Source of the DNA: Lacticaseibacillus zhaodongensis
GTDB lineage: Bacteria > Bacillota > Bacilli > Lactobacillales > Lactobacillaceae
Direction: 5' to 3'
DNA: 64,000 nucleotides
Assembly (NCBI RefSeq): GCF_009687905.1
Contig: NZ_BLBG01000003.1
Location: forward strand, 124,001-188,000
Every line of letters starts with the position of its first letter. Position 1 is the stretch's first letter. This document shows positions 59,401 through 64,000 of the stretch, one piece after another. The position numbers and the translations under genes are program-made. Below the pieces are notes generated by a model, which worked only from the letters and a program-made list of their open reading frames with translations, was not told where the DNA came from and searched no databases.

Positions 59401-60807
59401 GTCGACCACAGCGCTGTAACGTCAGGAATTCAGAAGACAATTGAGAAAGGTTACGTGCTGATTAGCGATGGTACAGTCGGCGCTACCTTTGATCACAATG
59501 ATGACCAGCCGCAAAAGTTCACCGTGGTGTTCGGCCAAGTTCCTAAGGCTGAGTTGACCACGACTATTGTGCCAAAGGGTCCAAACGACCAGCCGCTGAC
59601 CCCAACTACGCCAGTGCAGGTCACAGGCTTCCCCGGTGACCCAATCAGCAGCACGGATTACCCGGACGTGCCCGGCTACACACCTGAAGAGAATCAGAAC
59701 ACGGTGGTGCCAAATGAACCCGGTGTAACGACGGTTGTCTACACTGCGAACACTCAGACAGCGACTGTGACGTACGTCGATGAGGCCGGCAAGCAAGTGA
59801 TTACGCCGGACCAGACTGTTAGTGGCAAGTCAGACAGTGCTGTTGATCACGGTCTGGTTACGTCTGATATTCAAAAGGCAATCAGGCAGGGCTATGTTTT
59901 AATTGACGATGGCACGGTTGGTGCAACTTTTGACCACAACGATGACCAGCCACAAAAGTTCACCGTAGTCTTTGGCCAAGTTCCAAAGGCAGAGCTGACA
60001 ACGACCATTGTGCCAAAGGGTCCTAATGGTCCGCTAACGCCAACGACACCGGTTCAGATTACTGGTTTTCCAGGCGACCCAATTCGCGCGACAGATTACC
60101 CGGAGGTGCCTGGTTATACTCCGAACGACAATCAGGACAAAGTGGTGCCAAATGAACCGGGTGCAACGACGGTTGAATACAGCCCGAATATCCAGACAGC
60201 AACTATTATCTATGTTGACGGCTCGGGGCAGCATCTCATTCCTGATCAACCGATTGCGGATAAGAGCGACACGCCAGTCGATCACGCGCAGATTGAAAAG
60301 GACATCCAGACTGCGATTAGTCAGGGTTACAACTTGGTTAGCGATGGGACGGTCGGTGCAGTGTTTGATCATGATGATGATCACGCGCAGATTTTCACAG
60401 TGGTTCTTAGTAAACTCCCAGCTCCGCGGCCTACGTACCCTGCAGGTCAGGACACGCCGCCAAGTGCTAGTTCAGATACCGATGAACCTGAGCTGCCATC
60501 AACATTTGGTGGAACGACTCCTGATGAACCTGGTCAAGCGGCTACGGGCGGCAATGAGACACCAGCTGAACCAAGCCTGCCAGCAACGTTTGGTGAAACA
60601 AGCGACGGTACTGCTACCGGCGGGTCAGGAACGAGAGGCAAGTGGCAAGGAGGGGCAAATCGGCAGTCAAGCTCACAAGCAAATGCTAAGGCAAGCGCGG
60701 AGCTACCGCAGACTGGCGATAAGCCCGCAAGTGGGCTGGCATGGCTTGGGGCAACCTTACTCCTGCTACTTGGGCTTGCTGACCGGCGGGGCAAAACACA
60801 ACGGTAG
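53467..60807 (+). CDS. Giant MucBP-type LPxTG adhesin
   Basis: 2446 residues. Long signal peptide (1-55) with a KxYKxGKxW-like motif KMFKGKGRW at 25-33; Ala/Thr/Asp/Glu-rich region to about 235; an all-beta amino-terminal domain of no family I know (about 236-515); a MucBP domain (515-580), a further MucBP-like domain and a Muc_B2-like domain (to about 780); then ten full repeats of about 146 residues and half an eleventh (780-2315); a spacer with LPSTFGGT and LPATFGET; sortase signal LPQTG (2413-2417), hydrophobic helix and RRGKTQR. Cell-wall-anchored, probably binds mucus or glycans. ATG at 53467 with GAAAGGTGG ahead. Confidence 0.93.
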   Translation: MLGDYRKLSTHNQMRQEPEIRTRVKMFKGKGRWLTTLLVAVGAAVAVQSQTTAHASTSDPAGASPETTTASDPAAVALQTAKTLNLADVKGEQTSDGIPETPEIPVAAAQTDTGESSKPPTDQNLGQPTSQVTSEEATQADDEAVAGDATETTIDDGQAEHAEQATKFVDAAANTEDDDDAGAGSTPEATAEPNAAITSSDNADAVKAAADEDSTTDATVSPEVKTAVDPVAATQVDTLLWTEVSDPGTISLSRTIENDGKSYTFKIKPGHDDMEDHEEWGYPLLDNTVTDDASQTEHTYTYTHGDTSAYYMRDLTKSATDYEPLAFPDDDLGTLKYETSTAADGTPYLRLTTEDATDQLTITETLSIDASGAFNHTVTVKNNRATSLDKVQFGTLIDTALDENDEIPIVSNGDGSATISSSTSESDSLTLYFTPTDNDTLTVGHWMNPRKASIQIHMYGDMTDKAVVAGTANRAVLASGLDTGAQFETPVLSLAPGATTSYSYSEHLYVQPITTSTITVQYQDEGHATLQPDTTTGGVVGSPFVLSSQAKTIDGYTYLKTEGNVTSFTKDPQTVTLVFQKVVPVTPQTATITYEDVTDGNKTLGAVDTITGNSDTTATYTTAERIKEYTDQGYKLVNDGTKDGIVFDSDDDADQPFVVQLAHDTVAVTPKDPHDAEPSDFSATATRVINYVNSSNPTKVPAQATLTQTATLTRTGTEDLVTKEVTFSGWKEGTVAAVDSPEVAGYTPDQATVQAASFTAPDVDGQASATVTVTYSADKQTAVVTFVDESGKQLLTPDQDISGDSDSAVEHDQIATNIKKVISQNYVLVNDGTVGASFDHNDDQPQKFTVVFGQVPKAQLTTTIVPKGPDGPLTPTTPAQVTGFPGDPISETDYPDVPGYTPNENQNKLVPDEPGDTTVEYTPNTQAAIVAYVDESGKQLITPDQDITGDSDTAVVHSQIKANIQKVISQNYVLISDGTVGATFDHNDDEPQKFKVVFGQVPKAELTTTIVPEGPDGSLTPTTPAQVTGFPGDPISETDYPDVPGYTPTENQNKLVPNEPGDTTVEYTPNTQNAIVTYVDESGKQLITPDQDITGASDTAVDHGQITNNIQQVIGQDYVLISDGTVGAKFDHDDDQPQKFTVVFGQIPKAKLTTTIVPEGPSGQLTPTTPVQVTGFPGDPISETDYPDVPGYTPNENQNKVVPNEPGETTVEYTPNTQTVTVAYVDESGAQLITPDQTINGDSDTKVDHALIATHIQTTIDQGYVLVEDGTVGATFDHNDDQPQKFTVVFGQVPRAELTTTIVPEGPNDQPLTPTTPAQVTGFPGDPISETDYPDVPGYTPTENQNKVVPNEPGDTTVEYTPNTQTATVTYVDEEGTQLITPDQTITGDSDTAVVHGQITANIQEVISQNYVLVSDGTVGATFDHDDDKPQKFTVVFGQIPKAELTTTIVPEGPDGPLTPTTPIQVTGFPGDPISETDYPDVPGYTPTENQNKVVPNEPGETTVEYTPNTQNAIVTYVDESGVQLITPDQNIAGDSDTAVDHSDIKANIQKVIGQDYVLVSDGTVGATFDHDDDQPQKFTVVFGQVPQSELTTTIVPEGPNDQPLTPTTPAQVTGFPGDPISETDYPDVPGYTPTENQNKVVPNEPGETTVEYTPNTQNAIVTYVDESGKTLSTPDQAISGDSDTPVVHSQITANIQRVIGQNYVLVSDGTVGAKFDHDDDQPQKFTVVFGQVPKAELTTTIVPEGPNGPLTPTTPAQVTGFPGDPISETDYPDVPGYTPSENQNKVVPNEPGETIVEYTPNTQTVIVAYVDKAGKQLITPEQILTGDSDAVLDHSQIKDNIQRAIEQDYVLISDGTVGATFDHNDDRPQKFTVVFGQVPKAELTTTIVPKGPNGPLTPTTPAQVTGFPGDPINETDYPDVPGYTPSEHQNKVVPNEPGETTVEYTPNTQIATVTYVDESGKQLITPDQDISGDSDTAVDHSAVTSGIQKTIEKGYVLISDGTVGATFDHNDDQPQKFTVVFGQVPKAELTTTIVPKGPNDQPLTPTTPVQVTGFPGDPISSTDYPDVPGYTPEENQNTVVPNEPGVTTVVYTANTQTATVTYVDEAGKQVITPDQTVSGKSDSAVDHGLVTSDIQKAIRQGYVLIDDGTVGATFDHNDDQPQKFTVVFGQVPKAELTTTIVPKGPNGPLTPTTPVQITGFPGDPIRATDYPEVPGYTPNDNQDKVVPNEPGATTVEYSPNIQTATIIYVDGSGQHLIPDQPIADKSDTPVDHAQIEKDIQTAISQGYNLVSDGTVGAVFDHDDDHAQIFTVVLSKLPAPRPTYPAGQDTPPSASSDTDEPELPSTFGGTTPDEPGQAATGGNETPAEPSLPATFGETSDGTATGGSGTRGKWQGGANRQSSSQANAKASAELPQTGDKPASGLAWLGATLLLLLGLADRRGKTQR
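55807..60420 (+). repeat. 438/441-bp tandem repeats inside adhesin 1
   Basis: Units start near 55807, 56245, 56683, 57121, 57559, 58000, 58438, 58879, 59317, 59755 and 60196 (the last is half a unit). Each has a first half YVDESGKQLITPDQ...DGTVGATFDH and a second half TTTIVPEGP...DYPDVPGYTP...NEPGETTVEYTPN. Three-base length changes are the extra codon of NDQP versus NGP versions. Confidence 0.95.
60703..60717 (+). other. Sortase anchor LPQTG of adhesin 1
   Basis: LPQTGD followed by a hydrophobic stretch and the positive tail DRRGKTQR; the sortase A cell-wall sorting signal. Confidence 0.97.
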
Positions 60808-60904
60808 ATTGATTGCAGGTAAGATTATTCCGCAAAAGTTATTCGCAAATATCAAGAAGGTTCAAGAACGGAATCAGCACGTGTAAATCAATAATAGCCA
60901 TAAT

Positions 60905-60932
60905 CAGGTCTCCGTAATTGGGGGCCTTTTTA
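60905..60932 (+). terminator. Terminator after adhesin 1
   Basis: AGGTCTCC / GGGGGCCT stem, six-base loop, five Ts. Confidence 0.85.
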
Positions 60933-61028
60933 TCATCATGACGCAATTTTGCGCACAGGAGTTTACGCTTGGCCGCCGAAAAACTGTGGTAGTCGATTTG
61001 GTTCAACAGCTGCTGGTTGAGCAAGGAT

Positions 61029-61049
61029 AATTGTGGACAGGCCACAATT
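61029..61049. promoter_or_regulatory. Palindrome upstream of adhesin 2
   Basis: AATTGTGG-ACAGG-CCACAATT, perfect 8-bp arms, about 375 bp before the TTG start. Candidate regulator site; no match to a known factor. Confidence 0.5.
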
Positions 61050-61422
61050 GTTATCGATTTGCTTTCAAATAACACATGAAATGGTATATTGACATCATTA
61101 GCCAAGCGTGATGCGTTCGCAAATATCCTAATGCCAGATTAGATAACTTGAAGGCTTTGCTTCTGCTAACAGCGGTATTCTTTAAACAAGGGGATGTTGC
61201 CAACTTTGCTACATTGCCGTCGATGATTTTATCTTACCTTGAGGGTCGATAAAGTTGATTCACGGAAATATGTTCATTTCGATTTGGGGTTCCAGCTTGA
61301 GGAACCAAACTTAAAGTGTATTACTCGATTAGTTTTATGGGTCTGGAAAGTAGACAAAATATTTAGCTACATCTTCCGTACTTAAAACATTGTATTTCAA
61401 GTTCATGAAAGGTGGGATTGTT

Positions 61423-64000
61423 TTGCTTGGAGATTATCGTAAGCTCTCAACGCACAATCAACTGCGTCAGGAGCCAGAAATTAAGACCAGAGTCAAAATG
61501 TTTAAGGGCAAGGGCCAGTGGTTGACAACACTACTGGTTGCTGTTGGAGCAGCGGTGGCGGTTCAGGGTCAGGCCACTGCCCACGCGGCAACAAGCAGCA
61601 CATCTGCAGCTAATCCAGAAACAATCAAACCGGCTGCTGACGAGGTCGTTGCTGCGAAGACGGCAGCGGCCGTCAAACTGAGCACGGCTACTAAAGCTGC
61701 AGACAGCACTGTTAACGTTGAGCAAGTGGAAGCACCAATTGCAGCTCCGGCTGATTCTGCCAGCACTGAGGAAACGGAAACAGCAACACCAACACCAACT
61801 GTTAGTCAACAAAACGTTGTGCCTGCTGATGACAATCCGGAACAACAGACTGATGAAGCGGCATCTGGGCCAACAGACAAGCAGTCTGCTGATACAACGG
61901 AACAAGCAGCACAAAGTGAACAAGCAGTGCCAGCCACTTCCGAAGTACCAAGTGCTGATACTGACGCAACTCAGAAAAATGAGCCCGCAACTGCGTCGAA
62001 TGCCACCACGTCAGATACCGCCACAGCGGAGCAGAAGAATGATGCTTCTGCAGCAACACCTGCCGGAGCTGATGCATCTGCGGCCACTGGGGATGCGACT
62101 GAAGGTGAGCCACAATTTAAAGCGGTTGTTGATCCGGTATCCGCCAGCCTGATTGATACAATTGATTGGACTAAGACAGAAGGGGTCGACGGCGGCCTCC
62201 AAACGCCAATTATTCAAGAGTCAATTCTCAATAGTGACGGTAAAACTTATATCCTCGCCGTTAACCCCGCAAATAGTGGCGATGGTTATCCGTTGTTTAA
62301 CAATTGGGTTGCTGATGCTTCTGATCCAGACACGCATTATATGTACACGTATGCTACTGGGCTGACCAGTCAGTATTACATGCGCGATCCGAAACTGGAT
62401 TTGGATGATGATGAAGATACGAACAGTTTCGTTAGCCTTGAGCATGATCCGAAGGCAAACCAGTTGTATTACGGTACTGGCAGTGATGGCACTAAGTATG
62501 TTCGTCAAGATTTGGAAGATAAGGCTGACAACTTGACGATTACCGAAATTGTAAATATTGATCCGAGTGGGGCGTTTAACCACACCGTGTTCATCAAGAA
62601 TAACGGTTCAGATCCACTGGAAAATGTTAAATTTGGTACCGAACTTGATACCGCTTTTGGCTCGGGCCTCGGTAGTGATGATGTGAACGATGGTGTGCCG
62701 ATTATTTCAAACGGTGATGGCTCAGCATATCTTCCCAATGCAACGTCGGAGAAAAATCCCAACTTGACGATTTTTGTAAGCCCTACCGGTAACGACACCC
62801 TGATTGCTGGTGCGTGGGGTGGCACGAACTTGGATATTAAGTTGCCAAAGGCTGCTGCAGGAACTGCTAATGGCGCTGCACTCAACACGCCAGAGATGGA
62901 TGAGGCTGCTGGCGTCAGGAAAGATACTTCAGTTCAGTACGAGACACCGACAGTTACTGTGGCTCCGGGAGAAACGATTTCCTATTCTTACTCTGAGCAT
63001 TTGTACCTGACCCCTGTCGAAACAGGAACAATCACGGTCAATTACCAAGATGAAAACCAGCAAGAACTTAAACCTGCGACAACTGTTGGTGGGGCTGTGG
63101 GCTCTCCATTCAGTGTCACCCCGGATCAGGAAATTATTGAGGGCTACAAGTTCCTGCGGACAGACGGTAACGTCAGCACCTTCACTAAGGATCCGCAAAC
63201 CGTTACCTTGATTTTCACTACTCAACCGGCAACGCAAACCGCCACGATTACCTACCAGGACGCATCAGATGGCAATAAGACGCTTGGGGCAATTGATACA
63301 ATTACCGGTGATGCTGGTTCAACTGCGACCTACAGTAGTGCGGAGCGAATCGAGGATTACGAGGCTCAAGGCTACAAACTGGTCAGTGATGGAACTAAGG
63401 ACGGAATTGTTTTTGATAGCGATGACGCTGCTGACCAGCCATTTGTCGTGCAGCTAGAACACAACATTGTTGACGTCACTCCGGATGACCCCCACGAGGC
63501 TGATCCTAAGTCCTTTAGTGCTACGGCAACGCGGGTGATCAATTACGTTAACACGAGCGATCCGACAAAAGTCCCTGCACCAGCTACGAAAACCCAAACG
63601 GTTACCTTAACGAGAACCGGGACTGAGGACCTCGTCACCAAGACCGTTACCTATTCAGAATGGAAATCAGCAACCGCTGTGGCAGTGCCTAGCCCGGATG
63701 TTGCTGGTTATACACCAGACCAGACCACGGTTGCGGCTGACACCTTCACCACGCCAGATGACGAAGGTAAGCCAAGCTCTACGGTTACAGTGACATATAC
63801 AGCTGATGAGCAAACGGCAGTAGTTAGCTTTGTGGACCAGGATAATAACCCGGTGGCGCCAAGTCAGACAATTACCGGCGCAACCGACACCGCAATTGAC
63901 CATGGCCAGGTTGCAACTAACATTCAGTCAGCAATGGCCAATGGTTACACCTTGGTCAAGGATGGCACGATTGGGGCTACTTTTGACCACGTTACCGACA
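61423..64000 (+). CDS. Second MucBP-type adhesin, 3' end beyond window
   Basis: Open from 61423 to the window edge (859 residues, no stop). The amino end LGDYRKLSTHNQLRQEPEIKTRVKMF... copies adhesin 1, including a KMFKGKGQW motif and the AHA cleavage site. Low-complexity region, then the same unnamed all-beta domain, MucBP, MucBP-like and Muc_B2-like domains; the first long repeat unit starts near 63814. The codon aligned with adhesin 1's ATG is TTG at 61423; the ribosome site GAAAGGTGG is at the same distance. Likely cell-wall-anchored, but the C-end is not visible. Confidence 0.9.
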   Translation, partial: MLGDYRKLSTHNQLRQEPEIKTRVKMFKGKGQWLTTLLVAVGAAVAVQGQATAHAATSSTSAANPETIKPAADEVVAAKTAAAVKLSTATKAADSTVNVEQVEAPIAAPADSASTEETETATPTPTVSQQNVVPADDNPEQQTDEAASGPTDKQSADTTEQAAQSEQAVPATSEVPSADTDATQKNEPATASNATTSDTATAEQKNDASAATPAGADASAATGDATEGEPQFKAVVDPVSASLIDTIDWTKTEGVDGGLQTPIIQESILNSDGKTYILAVNPANSGDGYPLFNNWVADASDPDTHYMYTYATGLTSQYYMRDPKLDLDDDEDTNSFVSLEHDPKANQLYYGTGSDGTKYVRQDLEDKADNLTITEIVNIDPSGAFNHTVFIKNNGSDPLENVKFGTELDTAFGSGLGSDDVNDGVPIISNGDGSAYLPNATSEKNPNLTIFVSPTGNDTLIAGAWGGTNLDIKLPKAAAGTANGAALNTPEMDEAAGVRKDTSVQYETPTVTVAPGETISYSYSEHLYLTPVETGTITVNYQDENQQELKPATTVGGAVGSPFSVTPDQEIIEGYKFLRTDGNVSTFTKDPQTVTLIFTTQPATQTATITYQDASDGNKTLGAIDTITGDAGSTATYSSAERIEDYEAQGYKLVSDGTKDGIVFDSDDAADQPFVVQLEHNIVDVTPDDPHEADPKSFSATATRVINYVNTSDPTKVPAPATKTQTVTLTRTGTEDLVTKTVTYSEWKSATAVAVPSPDVAGYTPDQTTVAADTFTTPDDEGKPSSTVTVTYTADEQTAVVSFVDQDNNPVAPSQTITGATDTAIDHGQVATNIQSAMANGYTLVKDGTIGATFDHVTD

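Larger units (their letters stand above)
60808..61422. other. Gap between the two adhesin genes
   Basis: 615 bases. Contents: terminator at 60905-60932, palindrome at 61029-61049, and a leader at about 61355-61422 resembling that of adhesin 1. No gene supported. Confidence 0.6.

Noticed and set aside
55807-60420. Regular long repeats that could suggest a CRISPR-like or satellite array
   Set aside because: The 438-bp period is a multiple of three, the frame is open throughout and the repeats encode MucBP-type domains.
61718-62152. 144-codon plus-strand open frame in another phase
   Set aside because: Lys/Gln/Leu-rich shadow of the adhesin 2 low-complexity region, which is in the frame from 61423.

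Overview
The window is bacterial chromosome from a member of the Lactobacillaceae (low-GC Gram-positive group, here with fairly balanced base composition). The evidence is a PolC-type replicase, the Lactobacillales gene order rpsB-tsf-pyrH-frr-uppS-cdsA-rseP-proS-polC, the chain rimP-nusA-rnpM-ylxQ-infB-rbfA-(terC)-truB-ribF-hrcA-grpE-dnaK-dnaJ-lepA, an acetolactate synthase/decarboxylase pair, and very large MucBP-type LPxTG adhesins. I cannot name the species. No rRNA, tRNA, insertion sequence, phage or CRISPR array was seen.

Layout. (1) 1-9.4 kb: the ribosome-maturation cluster khpA-rimM-trmD-rplS, normally contiguous, is interrupted twice: by a drug-efflux MFS gene between khpA and rimM, and by about 5 kb between trmD and rplS carrying an NADH oxidase-like flavoprotein without the redox cysteine, a stand-alone EAL-domain protein, a small OB-fold-like protein, a TauE/SafE exporter divergent from a TetR regulator, and a DUF805 membrane protein. 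(2) 9.1-13.5 kb: two small conserved proteins (DUF896, UPF0154), then a heterodimeric ABC multidrug exporter preceded by a possible leader-peptide attenuator. (3) 13.6-17.6 kb: membrane protein, amino-acid permease, PlsC, a tRNA1(Val) methyltransferase-like protein and a GIY-YIG protein. (4) 17.6-31.5 kb: rpsB through polC (translation factors, UMP kinase, undecaprenyl-PP and CDP-diacylglycerol synthesis, the RseP protease, ProRS, replicase). (5) 31.6-41.7 kb: murE and the nusA-infB operon, preceded by a promoter and an in-leader terminator, then TerC, TruB, RibF. (6) 41.8-46.8 kb: the CIRCE/HrcA-controlled chaperone operon. (7) 47-51 kb: a DUF2325 protein and alsS-budA (pyruvate to acetoin) inserted before lepA. 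(8) 53.4-64 kb: two tandem paralogous giant adhesins; the first is complete (2446 residues, ten and a half repeats of about 146 residues, LPQTG anchor), the second starts at a TTG codon and runs off the window.

The most unusual content is non-coding. Two families of long, imperfectly palindromic intergenic elements recur. Family I (about 115 nt, starting CAGAGC and ending GCAGCTCGAC) occurs after rpsB, uppS (two copies), polC (two copies) and dnaJ, with fragments elsewhere. Family II (about 185 nt) occurs twice in opposite orientation, at 15.6 kb and 26.4 kb. In both families the paired arms differ between copies in a compensatory way while loops stay constant, which points to selection on structure. 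Structured leaders or attenuators also precede rplS, rpsB, rimP-nusA and the ABC exporter.
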